Shown one piece after another: positions 22,801-36,400 of a stretch of DNA of 64,000 nucleotides. Within the stretch, counting starts at the first letter, position 1. Each line of letters opens with the position of its first letter. The translations under genes and the position numbers were made by a program. Below the pieces are notes generated by a model that saw nothing but the letters and a program-made list of their open reading frames with translations, was not told the DNA's origin and did not search any database. Origin of the DNA: Tetranychus cinnabarinus (Eukaryota > Arthropoda > Arachnida > Trombidiformes > Tetranychidae); the NCBI GenBank assembly GCA_022266195.1, contig WHVY01000005.1, forward strand, positions 2,356,001 to 2,420,000, in the 5' to 3' direction.

Positions 22801-24899
22801 CTTGACCAAAATAGTGTTGGCAGTTTGACTTCAATCACCTAGAAAGCCAATTATTATGTAAATAGTAAGTTATAATAGTTAAAATGAAACTATTATCTAA
22901 TATCTCTGAAAGCCAATTTTAGATATTTTTGGATTTACTGAATTTTCATGATAAAATTAAAATTTTACCTGAAAAATTTCGATTTGATCAAAAGAGTATT
23001 CTTGTTAAGTTGCAATTCTGAACCAACACACCTCTTAATTTTCTGGCTCATTAAATTGTGAGCTTGGTAGGACTCCGAGACTGACAAACAGTCAGAATCC
23101 ATTCATTTTAGTTTAGCCCACGTAATATTGATTAACAATTTGTTTTTTCTATTACATTTTTTTGCATAAATCTAATTTAAAATTTATTTATCTTCTTTAT
23201 TGATGAATAGGAACTTCATATTCAAAGAGGTTATTGTGGAATGATGTTTGCTTACGATTGGATCTCAATCCCTTTGGTTTACACACAGACAGTGACCATA
23301 GCAACTTACACTTATTTTCTGGCTACTTTAATGGGTCGTCAATATCTTGATCCATCAAAAGGTTACCAAGGTCATGAGGTTGACCTTTACGTTCCTGTTT
23401 TCACAGTTCTCGAGTTTTTCTTTTTCATGGGTTGGTTAAAGGTTGCTGAACAGCTGATTAATGGTTACGGAGAGGATGACGATGATTTTGATCTTCATTG
23501 GTGCCTTGAAAGAAACACGGTTCTCTCTTATCATATTGTTGACAATATGTATTCAAATAATCCAAGATTGACAAGAGACAAATTCTGGGATGATCCAAAG
23601 CCTGTCTTACCTCACACTAAATCATCATTATACTTTAGAAGAGCACCTTTCCTGGGTTCAGCAATGAATTTAAACCTTGACCCTGAAGAGGTTGAAATTG
23701 TGACAATGCCTCCAATCGACGAGGAAGAGGTCGACCAAATGTATACCTCGACTCCAGCTTCACCCAACTTGGTTGAGGCTGAAGGCAATGAAGGTAATAC
23801 TGGACGTACAAATGAACAGGGGAAAAATGAAAAGGACAACAAAGAAGAAGTTTCATCAAGGCATCGATTTCTTCCCAGTTTACGTCCACCTGGCATGAGA
23901 ATTGGTCAATCGTGTGATAACGTCTCTAAAGGTCCATTTAATAGACCTGCGCATAGTGAGAAAGGTGGCTTTTTTTCCATTTTTCCTCCCTTTTTACTGG
24001 AAACACCGCCACAGAAACGTAATCGAACCATTTCGCTAGCTGAATCTATGAATCGTAATTGTATTAATATGCATGAAATGGCTGGACGAACTGGTCGAGC
24101 TGGAGGAGGAACCGATACTCCAGTTAATAATTACCATTCAGCTCGAGTTGGTCTTCCAGTTGTACATAGTGATATTGGTGTTCGAATGGGCGTTTTAGGT
24201 TCAACTGGATTATCCTATCCTGGTAATAATGAACTAAATGGACCGTCAAGTGCCAGTGGTTTAATGTTTCGTCCTTCACCCACAATCGATACCATTTCAC
24301 GTAAAGACTCTGGTTCAATTGATATTAGGTCTATGAATGATGAAGACTTTAATGGTTCCAGTAATGCAATTTCAGCGTCTTCATCACGTTATCGTTTAGC
24401 TTCAATTGAGGCCAAAGAAAACGCGCGTTTTAATCAAAGTTTCCTCAATGGACCGAAAACACCAGTCAATGCATATTTTCCAAGCCATTTAAGTTTACCC
24501 ATTCAACCTGATTCGCCTGAACTTGAGCAAGTGGTCAATAAATTGTCTGAAATAACTTCAGCATTGCCAAATATTGAACCAGGTTCACCTACATCAGTCA
24601 ATGAAATTTCCCGACGCAATTCAAAAGTTCACTCTGTTGCTGAAGAAACTGAGCTTGATGAAGATGAAAAGGATATCGATGATGAAACTACCATTCGAGC
24701 TAAAATAATTGACAAGGAATCGGCAAAAAATAATGATAATTCTGGAAACAATCGATTAACAATTGATTCAGGTTCATCATCTGATTCTACTTCGTCTCAA
24801 GACAGTTTCTCTCCATTTGCATCCAATGAAGGAACAGTAACAAGTATGACGGAATTGCTTGCTGTAGAGAAAAAGATGGAACAGAAGGAAAAATATTGA
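19883..24899 (+). CDS. bestrophin, calcium-activated anion channel
   Basis: Four exons, 19883-20061, 20423-20557, 20766-21087 and 23211-24899, join in frame to 774 aa. All introns are GT-AG (361, 208 and 2123 nt). Bestrophins form pentameric Ca2+-activated chloride/bicarbonate channels in the plasma membrane. The hallmarks appear in order: the LLRWKGSIYKLLYRE N-terminus, the neck/pore helix IPLSFVLGFYVTLVVGRWW (about 76-94), the HGTDERGRMIRRTL segment, KRFPTLDHIEDAGF, ISIPLVYTQ (230-237), and the acidic Ca2+ clasp GEDDDDFD (about 298-305) preceded by FMGWLKVAEQLIN. The conserved channel core ends near residue 370. The remaining 400 residues are a low-complexity Ser/Asn/acidic tail, longer than in many arthropod bestrophins, presumably regulatory. 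The first exons are very close to those of insect Best1. Confidence 0.95.
21088..23210 (+). other. 2.1-kb third intron of the bestrophin gene
   Basis: Donor GAG|GTGAGC and acceptor AATAG|GAA. Every other intron modelled in this window is under 1 kb. No alternative exon or nested gene was recognised in it. Confidence 0.75.
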
Positions 24900-27593
24900 T
24901 TAATTTATTAATTGTAAATAGTTTTGTTGAATTTCCAAAGAGTCATAATGATTTACAATTTTTCTTCAATTATATGGTTAAAATCCTTGAGAAATTAGGA
25001 TTTTCAAAGTGATAAATTGCCTCTAAAGCCATTTAACTTTTTTAATGAATTAACCTAAAGCTATTCACCAAATTTAACATTTAATTCCACCGCCGTCATC
25101 ATCATGTTTTCATTGTTATATGATCACATTCACTGCAATTACTTTGGGCTCGTCTGTTAGATCAATTTTAATCAACAAACGGGAACATGCGATTAAATTT
25201 TGTTTTGTTTTTTGGATCTTCTTCAAAAGAAACTCTCAATCCAAGAAACATCTTGTAAATTCACCAAATCAAATATTATTCCCATCATTGTACATAAAAT
25301 TGTCATTCATCATCATTGTTTAAATCATTAATCAATTTTTAACTCAATTGCCAATCGAACTTTATTCGAATCATTAAATCTTGAAAATGCTACTCACAAA
25401 ACGTCCAAGCATTCTAATCATTGCAATATTGTTGGCAATAAAAATAGTCATTTATCTTCCATTAATAAAAGAGTCTAATTTGCTTAAATTTTTCATGTTA
25501 ACCGCGAGAATTCATTAAACTATATCTGATATTAATCAAATTACAGAAGATTTTTTGCTAAAAGTCGATCTCAAATATCTAGAAATAGGTTTAAAATAAG
25601 CTTTATACCAATATTTATACAAAGTAATGATGATAGTGAATCCAATCAATGAGCGGAAATGATTTGCAATAATTTTAATCAAGTTGAGTGTTTCAGCTCA
25701 GCTGATTATTGATTTTTCCAACAATTTCATCAAAGTTTAAACGAGTACATCATAAGCATTGTTGTCTAATTTGAGATTCAGGTATTAGTGATTGGTTTCG
25801 TCTTAGAAAATTTTTCCAATTTCATGATGAATACGGAAGCAAATCAGTTGGTTGAACTATCTATTTAATCAAATAGTTATCCGATTGTGGTCAGAGTTAG
25901 ATTAATGACACTTTGAACAATTAGTTGCAATTTATTTATTCATATCATTATATTTATAAAAATGTTTTCAGAGGCTAACTCTTTCGTTAGTGAACAATTT
26001 GATTAGTAATAATCAGTATTAACACTATAGTAATAACATATTTAAATATTCATGAATGAAATCGAGAATCAAATTTAATTAGTATAATATAGCTATTTAT
26101 AATAGTGATAGTAAGATGATGGAGTTTTAATGAGAAAGAAACTTAAGATGATTATGATGGTAAGAGTGATTGGAAAGGATATCAAGGAGGTATGAAGTTG
26201 AAATATTTTTCTCAACATCAACAAAACCGTATCATTTGATTTACAAACATTAGGCTTTTATAATTCCAGTTCTAGTTAATTATATTGGTTTTGAGAATCA
26301 GCTTTTTTCATTGGGAGTTAAAACAGTAAGATGTTAAAACTTCAACACTGAAACATATTACTCTAATGAACTATACTCATACACTCTAATTGAGTGCTAA
26401 TATCAAGTTGCATGTTGTGAGTAGAAGATGAAATGAATATAGCGTTATCGAAGGAAGATTTTGATTTGATTATCGCTAGAGAAATTGGCCAATCCTCTCT
26501 CAATCACAATAATATGGCTTGGTTTTAATGATTATCAATTTTTCATCTTTTTAGTCTTTTTCACGTTATCCACCAAGCACCGTATTTGAGACTAGAGCTT
26601 TATGGACTCATGGTGAGGAAAGATACTTTTGTTTGCAGAGTTTAATTGTAGTTGAGATAAATGTTTTGATGGATGAGTGGTCCGGAGAAACGAGACAGGA
26701 AAAGATGGAAGATTAACCTAGCAGAGGCACATAAAGTTAGATTGTGCTAGGCTTTTCCATATCTGGATAATTTCCGGGGATAATCCTCACTGACCATGAT
26801 GAAAGTAACAAAAACATGGCTTTTGTTTTTTTGGTGAGAAAAAAATGGATTCTATAGACCCGCTTTGCAGAAAGAATAACAAAACCATGGAAAAGTTGTC
26901 GATGCATGAAACCATGTTTTCTTGAAAGATGTGTTATGTGATTCGATGTCAATTTATGATCAGTTGTTGAAGGATTGATGAAATCAGGGTAAGAGTATAA
27001 TTATTCTTTTCCATTTTCAACCGATGACTTTGATAAATTCAAATGGTTAATCCACAGGATGGTAATAAGATGATATTAGCTGAAGGATTTTTCTCTTCTA
27101 ACAAATCGAGAGTGAGTCTTTGAATAAACACAGCTGAATAGGCAATTTGAGACTGGATATTGAAACGAAGTAAATGTAAATTATCAGGTAGGAATAACAT
27201 TTTTCTAAATTTCTTTAAAATGTCAAATGCCATTTTTAAAACAACAGCTATTTCAACCGCAGCTTTTCATCCACGCCAGTATACTTAAGTTTAACTGGTT
27301 TAGGATGTTGTTTAACGATTTAGATTTATGGCATCACGGTTTATCAGGCTAGAAGATGATTCATTAAGAAATATTCTATGTAAGAATTTAAGTATTGATG
27401 TTTTAGGTATCAGTTTGCTAAAATGAAGTTTAAAAGATGATCGGTGGAGATTGTCCTGACCGAAAATTGGTGATGATTTGGTTTTTGACTTATTCTTGAG
27501 GGATTGAATTTTCTTCTTTCGATGTTGAGAGACAATCATGTTGGATAATTTTAATTTAATTAATTGTAATTATATATATATATAAGCTAAATA
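24900..27593. other. 3' region of bestrophin and intergenic sequence
   Basis: AATAAA at 25437-25442 is a plausible poly(A) signal for the bestrophin transcript. A small inverted repeat, CCTAGCA (26717-26723) / TGCTAGG (26745-26751), is present. No coding gene recognised. Confidence 0.5.
27571..27584. repeat. (TA)7 microsatellite
   Basis: Short TA array just past the stop codon of the CDC42 small effector gene. Confidence 0.75.
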
Positions 27594-28323
27594 CTATTTT
27601 ACACTGACTGGTATTGCATATTCATATCCTCCTTTAGAGGCCAGTTGATTCTGGAGATCATCAATCTAAAAGAAACAGAAGAAAACAGGAATTAGTAAAA
27701 ATAATAAAATATTTCAAATCGATCACATTGGTGCTGATAATTATTGTTACGTATGTTAAAAATTAATGAATAAATTATAATGTTCAATGAAAAGTGACAA
27801 TTCATAAGGTTAAATCAAATATAAGGAAGTGAACAAGTATCATAAGAAATCAAAGCAGAAAAATAATTCAAGATGAGGGTGGCAACGAGATTAATAGGGT
27901 TTCTTAATGTTGGATGCAAACATGCGGGTTAAATATCCGGATGAAAGTGACTTAGATTCGTTCTAATGAATGCATTGATACCACTAAAGATTAAAATAAG
28001 ATTTCTTTTGAATTAACCATTATATCTAAATAAGCACCAATATGAGTAACGTAGGATGAACATACATGAGAAGACATCTCGCCGAAACCAACATGTGCTG
28101 TGTGCTTGAAGTTCGTTGGACTTCCAATCATAGATCTATCAATTCTTCTACGCCTCTTCTGGGATTGATGGTTGAACCAATGGAAGGAATACATAAAATA
28201 GATGGAAAAGATAAAAATTAGATTAGCAAAAGAGTCAGATTTCGTTACCACTGATTAGTCACTCACCGAGCGAGTTTGCTGGGTAACACAGCAAGTGAAA
28301 CATTGAACAAGCATATCACTCAT
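27594..28323 (-). CDS. CDC42 small effector protein (CDC42SE/SPEC family)
   Basis: Three tiny exons, 28267-28323, 28066-28158 and 27594-27665, all phase 0, encode 73 aa; human family members are 79-84 aa. Exon 1 gives MSDMLVQCFTCCVTQQTRS, with Cys 8, 11 and 12 placed like the palmitoylated N-terminal cysteines of SPEC proteins. Exon 2 starts with a basic KRRRR stretch and holds the CRIB motif, IDRSMIGSPTNFKHTAHVG, matching the ISxPxxFxHxxHVG consensus and the MIG-P-NF form typical of this family. Exon 3 ends with QLASKGGYEYAIP, resembling the conserved QMxSKGGYE tail of insect Spec2. These membrane-anchored proteins bind GTP-loaded CDC42 and modulate actin remodelling. Splice sites are GTGAGT/CCCAG and GTATGT/TTTTAG. 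The exons are too small to be found by simple frame scanning. Confidence 0.92.
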
Positions 28324-29847
28324 CTTGGTTGTCTTTGATAGGTTGATTTAGAATGGAATAGAAAATAGTAAACAAATATAGTTTTATAGCAGTAATAACG
28401 ATGTTAAAGTCAATTTAACTGGAAAATTAAAATGTTGGAAGTTAATGATGAATTAAAACACATTATTCCACAAACTCGTGGTTCAAATTAGAGGTTAAAT
28501 GGAGTTCAGTAGTTCAGATGATTGGTGATGATGAGCCTTGCTTTTGGGTTTGTTGATGAACTGGGGAATCACACCAGTGTTGCGAATAATTAATACAAGT
28601 ATGCTGTAAAGTTGGTATTTAGCATCAATCAATCAGATAAATATAGTAGAAAGTGAAAACACCTATAAAAAAAGGTAAAATCGGATGAATAAATATTAGT
28701 TGGCACGTTATTACAGTAGACAATGGGAAACTGAGGTTCAACAAATAGTGACACTAATTTGAGGAATAAACCAGCGAAACTTGTACCTCTTGGCTTTTTT
28801 TGTTATCAAACAGGCACAAAAAATCTTTTGATCTTGGCACTCGTTTTAATTTACTGTTTCTTGGTTAATCGATCGAAAATTTTGATACTCGATGAAGCGT
28901 AGAATCCAGTCTGATTGAAGAAAATAAGAGGGGAAGAAAAACATGAATAAAAACATTAGAAACAAAAAAGTGAATCGAGATGCAGCAGTATAAAAAATAA
29001 ACTTAAATAGGATCAATCATGATATGGTTCAATGGTAAGAGGGTGCTAATGAAGCTCTCATAATAACCACGTACTTTCAATAATTTCTTCAGACCATTTG
29101 AAGTGAAAATATTATTGTGGCTGAGGATAAAAATCTCCAAAAAACATCACAATGATTAAACTAAAATGTGTAGTAACCCTTCTTTGCTTTGTAATTAACA
29201 GGTAACATATAATAAAGCGAATGGACTTGAGATGATTGAACAAATAATAGAAAAGGAAAGACTAGTCTTGTGTTTTGTTGTATGTTGAAGATAAATGTGT
29301 TGGTTAAAGTTGAAGATAAAGAAAGAAGGCGACAATCTTTTCACTAGTAAAGAAGAGAAAGATGTGCTATATAGATGATCAAAATGACTTTCAAAATTTG
29401 GTGAGGTTTAAAAATCAATCCAACAAGATGAACATAGATATAACTAGAAGATTTGAGAATAGTGAGGAGACCTTAAAGAAAAAGAGAAATAGAAAATTAA
29501 AAAAAAATATATCAAAATTAGAGATGATTTAGTGGCTTAAACAAGTCAATTTTTTCTTCTCATCCCTCACTTTTTCTCCTACCTTGCAAGATGACTGAAG
29601 CTGTAATCACTGGTATATGGAAAACAGTAGTTCATTCCCAATCAAAGAATCAAATAGATATAACGTCACTTAATGGAAGACGTTGATTACTTATAAAATT
29701 GACTGTAAGTTAATTAACAAAAACCAATTCAATTAAAAATAAAGCAACATTTTAAAGCAACAAAAACACAAAAACAGTTGTTTATTGCGCACAGCATAAC
29801 TGGTAAAAGCTCAATTGATGAAATGAAAGATAAAGTGAGACAGTCAA

Positions 29848-29873
29848 AGAGAGAAAGAGAGAGAGAGAGAGAT
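29848..29873. repeat. (GA)n purine tract
   Basis: GA dinucleotide run with a single interruption, within a longer purine-rich stretch to about 29920. It explains the Arg/Glu/Lys-rich and Leu/Ser-rich chance frames here. Confidence 0.85.
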
Positions 29874-32800
29874 AAAGAGGGAGGAAAAATTAGAGGGGGT
29901 AAGAAAAAAAGAGGGAGGTTCAAAAAGCGATTTGAGTCTCTGTATTTAAAACTAATTGAAGCAATTTATCTTTCATTTTGTTTCACCTTCACAGTTTTTA
30001 ATGTATGATAACAGAAATGATGAATTAAGATCAAGCAGTTTATAAATTGTCGTAAGTTATTAATAATAATTTCAACTTTTCAAGTTATCCAATATCAACT
30101 AATGATAATGATATAAGATAATAATTTGAGAGAGAGACTTTAAATATAATGTATAATTGACTGACAAAAAATTATCCCATTAAACGTTAACCAAGTTAGA
30201 TAACCTTATCATACTTTAATTGTAGGTGGTTATAATTGTGTCTACTATGAATTACAATTAGTAACTAAGTTTAAAGGAAAGCCTTGGACCAACAATTTAG
30301 AGACGGATATTCATTTGAATGGTGAAATATGGTTAAAATTAATGATACCGATTGGTGCAGTTGCCATTACTTATTTGATTAACAATATATAAAAGGTCAT
30401 TTATGGGTGATTCAAATGAAAATTGTTATCAACCTGATCAATATGAAGTCAATATGGTTAACCTTGTCCATTGTAATTATATAATGGATTGTAGATTCAG
30501 GTGAATTGCCTTCTGGTTAATCATTAACTTGGAAGATTATCATTTTTAAAAAGTCATTTTATATCAATTATTATGGTTGAAACGATAATCGGTGTTGGTT
30601 GATGGTGATGATTGAGGCCTAAATAACCCAAAACAAGTGATTGATGAACCAGTAATTGTTTCAATGTGTATCTAAATTGTTAACAACAGCAATACAATTT
30701 CAATTGTAACCCAAAGGAAATGTCAGTAGAGAAAAAAAGTGATCGATTTGGGTGTGAAAAAGATTTCTTTTTTTCCCTATTTTATGATGTTTTTGTTGCT
30801 TTTTTTGTGTAACATCATCATGAATGTTATAATGGGTTAACAAGAGTTACAATTTGCTATCTGATTGTACAAAATTTTGACGCAAAAAGACTAAAATGTG
30901 TCACAATAAGCACTAATAATACATATTGCTAATCATAATATCGAGCAATATTCAGTTGAATCGGTTATATCAGATAAATGTAACTTTTTATGCATGAGAA
31001 ATGGTATTGTGGACATTAATGTAAAGTAAATGAATAAATTAATCAAAAATAACGCATTGATATTCAACAAAAACAAAAACTATCGACTAATAATTATCTG
31101 ACATTTTTTTACAGTTACGAGTGAAAAATGAATAAACCCTTTTTTGATATGGATTTGATAGCTTACAAATCAATAGCTTTTATATGCAAACAAAATAGCA
31201 ACATACAGATGAGACAAAAATGCAGAAAGATGAAACATAATAACAGTTAATTGGTGATTAAATTATAACTTATCATCAATTTAAAGCTAAAAATTGTTGC
31301 ACATTTGAGCTTGATCATGATTATCATGATTGTGATGGTTTTTTTGGTGAGTTAATTGAAAGGTAAAAATTGAAAAAAGCAGAACTTGACTTACCCTTAA
31401 AACATTTATCTATAGAGATGATCCGAGGTCGACTTGTGATGTCGGAACATTTAGATTAACCTTTATTTAAATGTGTGTTTCAGTTGATGTTGTTATGAAG
31501 TTATAAACAGACACTCAGTAATTAATAAGCATGATTAATTGGAAACATAATTGAATAAAAAAAACTGATGATTAAACAGTTTGGTTAATTTGTTGGCAAG
31601 TAAAAGTGAGGTGAGTAAAAGCTGGAAAAACATTGACATAGACTGACAAAGGAAAGAGGTGAGTTAATGGAGGTTGATTTGAGCGACTCTAAATTTTCAC
31701 ATTCAATTGTTCATTAACCTCACCTTTTCCTCTCTTCATTGATTCATTTACCAATGTTCGATATCAATATGATGAACAATTAATGAAATCAAGATTGTTC
31801 AATCATTGAAAGTAATTATCTAAACAGACAGAAAAGGTTGATATTTTATAAATTGCTTGGTTATTTCATTTGAAGGGGCAAACTCTGAGTGATGGATAAA
31901 AGCAAATACAATTTTCAGATCACAGATTTGATCCTAGTTTTAGATTAATCACAATTTAAAATCTATTGGTTAAGTTGAATGATTTAATTGCAATTTAATT
32001 TCACCATTTTTGTATCGATAAACGGTACTTCAGCTCGCAAATAGCAAAGTCTGTCAATATTTTATCGATTGAAAGATATTTCCATCATTTTATTATTCAT
32101 CATTTCTAGTTTACAATTTAACATGGTATTAACAATGTAATTGTCCAATTAATTAACCAAGAGGTACAATTATGAGAAATGATTTCATCTATCAAGGAAT
32201 ACATTGGTCTGTATTGAATTTAAACATTTAGGTAACTTCCTTATTTTTTCAATTACAAGACACAAAATTATAATATCAACAATAATTGTAATGTAATTGT
32301 AAAGATGTTAACTTGGGCTGTTTTGTTTTTCAATTCAATTTAAACAGGGTTGGTTATATCTACAAGTGAATGAATCATTTTAAACCAATAACATTATCAT
32401 TGTAATAGTTTGCCAAAATAATGAGATACCAGAAACAGAGGAGAGTAAGCTCAAGTGTTAATCACTCTGATGATGATGGTGGATTTTAATTGAACAGTTT
32501 CACTGGTATTTTCTGCTGGTGATGGTGTGTATGTAACGATAATGATAATGCTTTGTGATCCAACTCGTGTTGTTGAAGCTGAATATTTTGGGTTGAATTA
32601 ATTAAACTTCCGGGATTGCATTGACACTGACACAGCTATCAAAGCAAACTTTAAAATCAAACATCAATGGATTTGAATCAAGATTTTGTGCAAGACTGTA
32701 ATCTCTCTTCATCTGTGTTCCTTTACCCCTCCTTATGCATCCTTAGACTTGCTTGGTTTTTGTTTTCTTTCCTGGTTTCTATCAAATAAATAAATACCAA

Positions 32801-33309
32801 GAATGATTTACATTTAATTACAATTAAAGACCAATTAAAATTTACATGAAGATCAGTTGAAACATACCTGAAAAAAGTAAATAATAGTCCAACATTGCAT
32901 TGGATTATCATCTAAAAATGGTCTAGATGTTGAATGTGTATAAAATGTAAAGCCAAAATCCAATTCTATTAAACTTAATGTCAAAGTTGTAAATAAAATC
33001 GTCAATTCATTTTAACTGCTTCCTGATTTTTCCTTGAAAATCTTGTAGATGTAACAACCATGAGCCAGGAAAGTCTGAAGAGTCTGAAAAAAAAGTAAGA
33101 AAAATTTCTGTGATTAAATTTTATTATGATTAGTTGGAATAGTAGAAGAGGCGACTTTTAGATAAAGATAATAATGGCAGTGATAATGATGCTAGACATT
33201 TGGGTTGACTGGATGAAAACGCAATTTCGGTGAGAATAGGCAAAATAATCTAATTGTAACTTTAAACAGGCCAAAACAAAGTCAAACAATCAGCTAATGT
33301 GAACTAAAT

Positions 33310-33462
33310 AAACATACGAGGTGTCAACTCTGGCCGGTTAATGATTTTTGCCAAGGGTGGCCTGATAGCTCTTTGTTGCTGTTGTGGATGATGATAATTA
33401 TAATGATTGTAATAATGATGATGATGATGACGATGATTAATGAATCTGGGTGTGACTGGAAA
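33310..33462 (-). other. candidate His-rich coding exon
   Basis: On the minus strand an acceptor-like TGTTTTCCAG precedes a frame reading TPRFINHRHHHHHYYNHYNY, then HHPQQQQRAIRPPLAKIINR and PELTP, ending at a donor-like GTATGT. The second half is non-repetitive and protein-like, but the first half comes from a GAT/CAT microsatellite, and no partner exon is established. It may be a real exon of an unrecognised gene, or chance. Confidence 0.25.
33405..33440. repeat. (GAT)n microsatellite
   Basis: Imperfect GAT/AAT array giving His or Asp runs depending on the strand. Confidence 0.8.
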
Positions 33463-36400
33463 ACATGAAAATTTAGGTACACCAGAAGTGGTGTATAAAC
33501 GGAAGGTCATCTTAATTAAGACTACAATGAAAATTATCTCAACAGGTACTAAACCGTGTAAGAAAAGGGAATACAATAACAATGATCAAACCTTAAAAGT
33601 AAACATGGCCTCACTTGACCAAACGAGGCAAATCAATGGAACAACTTGACTTATAAAAGTTAACAAGAGTAAATTTCCGATCAATTAACTTTTAACATTA
33701 ACATGCCTTGAATGATCGTTTCTTTATAAAACACACATAAAAACAAAATATTCACTTTACCTGAAACACTTAATCTACAAAGGTGGTGAATTTACTTTAG
33801 TTTCTATTGTTCATTAACTCATCGCTTGTATTGTATTTAGAATTATCTTCATCATCTTCGTTGCTCCTTCTTCTTCCGCTTTCTCATCCTCTTCAACTTT
33901 ATCCTTCCCTCTTGTTGATTTCATCTTTAGCTCTTTATTTTATTCACAGCACTGAATCATCTTCATCTTAATCATCTACTGAAATGAGAGAAGAGAGAAA
34001 AAAAAGAGAAAAAAATAAACAAGATTATCAATCAGGGTCAAGGTTAAAATATAAAAACCAATGTGTATCTGATTATTCTGATTTTGGTCCTCAACAGTTA
34101 CCGGTACAAGATTAGGAGAGGTTAGGCAAGTTTGGCTTTAGCTGGTTTAAAACTTGCAACAGGTAAAGGGTAGGCTTAGAAACTAGGTGATGATTTAGTT
34201 ATTTTTCCTGTACTAATTTGATTCTTCCTTGCTCTCACTAATTTGCTCACTCTAAAATCTTGATACAAACCTGGGAAGTTGGATGATTAATATAAGAAAG
34301 TAGTCTTCATAATCATCTATAGCTGTGGTTGAACAGTTATTCCTTTTTTTCTCCTCTCAAGTTACGCCTAACATTCTCTCATGTTGATATTGCTGTTGTT
34401 ACTTTTATGTATACAATTACTGAGTAATAATTATTGAAAATATTAACTTGAAACTTACCTTGTCAAATCCATCAAGATCGATCAGAAAACGTTATTTAAA
34501 AAAAACAATGGCCATCGTCATTGAATCAGGTTGCTCCAAACCTCATTGATAGAAGCAAAGAATTATTGATTAAATTGTTGGCCAGCTTAAACAGGTAACC
34601 TTTTTAATCAGGCTTTGTCTTGATATTCATGGGTACAATTGATGAAAATATTAATAATCTAATAATAAGGTAGAGAAGAAAGAGAGAAAAATATTAGTTA
34701 GGCGAGGAAAACCTTTTTAGTGATCAATGAGGAAAGCAACCAGAAAACCCAAAAAACTGTACCAGGCAATGAAAATGGTTTCCATACGATTGAGATCAAC
34801 ATGAGAAAGCTGTTGATAAGTTGATGATAGGTGTAAAGGTTATTCAAATTAACAAATAAAAAATGGTAAAAATTCTAATATTTATTAGTTGATCAATGCT
34901 GAAACTCTTCACCTAATCATTAATCAAAGTTATAACTAAAAAAAGAACATTTCTCTCCAACTGTTAACTGTCAACATGTTTAAATCAGCTAACCTTTTCT
35001 TTCTTTCTCATTCAATATAATGATGAATAAGTGCAAAAGTTGAGACAAAAGAGATAAAAAACAAGACTAAACCAGTTCTTCTTTACTCTTCGACTAGCCT
35101 TGCTAAAAGTTATATTTCACCCGATTACGAATTTTGTTCACTTTGTGTTATCTTAACGGACTTTTTTGAAACCAATATCAACCTGTTATTTTTGAACAAA
35201 GTAAACTCTGTTTACAGTAATTAGATATTTGCGATTTTTGTTCAACAGCTTCTTAAAATTTTTACTCTACTTTATTAGCCATTTGATTTATTATTTAATA
35301 TCTTTTTACTATCAACCTTGCATTCAAAAAATGGTGTTGAAAGCAAGGTGAAGTGCTTATTTCGCTGGTCCATTCCAAAGGTGTGCCTATATGTTTTTTT
35401 TGCTTCATTTCTTGAGTTTTCAATAATTTGTTTTTCGATTTAAGTTGATTTCATGTGATTTTAATTTCCACCACTACCTGATTAACTCATTATAACATGC
35501 TATTTCATGACAAATGATGATAGATGTGTTCAAATAATTTACATCCACAAGGTCATCGGACAAGTATTCAGTGTAAGTACTGTGTTAACTTTCATTTTTA
35601 TAACAAACAAATTTTAATAAACTAGTTTCTCCTCTAACTCTCTCCTTCTCACCCTTTAATTCAAACCAATCATCATTACCATGTTTACCTGAAGGTTAGA
35701 ATGAAAGTTTCAGTCTTATACTTTATTTGAAGAGAATGAGAAAAATATTCCAGTAAAATCATTTGTTTTGCTTCTTCTTGAGTGAAGTACACTAATCAGG
35801 TACTAAAATTAACAAAGAAAAATCACTTCACTTAGAATCGAATTAGATTTGAATTAAATTGAAATTGCCAAAAGGTTATCTCATCAAACGTGTACATCAG
35901 TGGTAACCCTGTTTAACAATAAACTTTTTAACTTTATGCATGAGATTATTATTAGTAACTCTTTCCCTACAGGGTTTGTTAACTCTTTTCCTTTAATTTT
36001 TGTAAACATTTTCATATTGTTTCTCTTTCTTTTTTGATGTATTTCCAACTTAACCCTTTACCTTAACATGATTTAGGCCCCTCTTTGTTGTGACTAGAAA
36101 ATGGACGATCTGGTCGGTAACCTTCACAAGTAAACAATTAATTTGGGAGTCTCCGTGTTGAACGCAATCCTCAGAGCTCACAATGAACAGCGTTGATCGA
36201 CCTTCCACTTTACCACTGCTTATTACCAATTAAAGGCCTGGTTTTCAAAGCAACTCTACCCTTTCTGTTTCAATGTGAACAGGATAGAAGTGGAAAGGCA
36301 ATCTCTATGAATATCTAAAAACGAACCTCGAAATTAACTTATAATTAAGATGTAAGATTGTTTTTTTCGGTCCCAAAAAATTGAACCTTCAATGCTTCTT

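Noticed and set aside
29020..29100. tRNA-like A-box sequence (TGGTTCAATGGTAAGAG)
   Set aside because: No B-box, acceptor stem or anticodon arm could be paired around it.
29778..30008. Arg/Glu/Lys-rich plus-strand frame and Leu/Ser-rich minus-strand frame
   Set aside because: Both are translations of the GA purine tract.
32993..33090. Possible terminal minus-strand exon after TTTTTTTTCAG (reads TLQTFLAHGCYIYK)
   Set aside because: The acceptor is good, but joining to the His-rich candidate exon upstream changes the frame and no family is recognised, so no gene model is supported.
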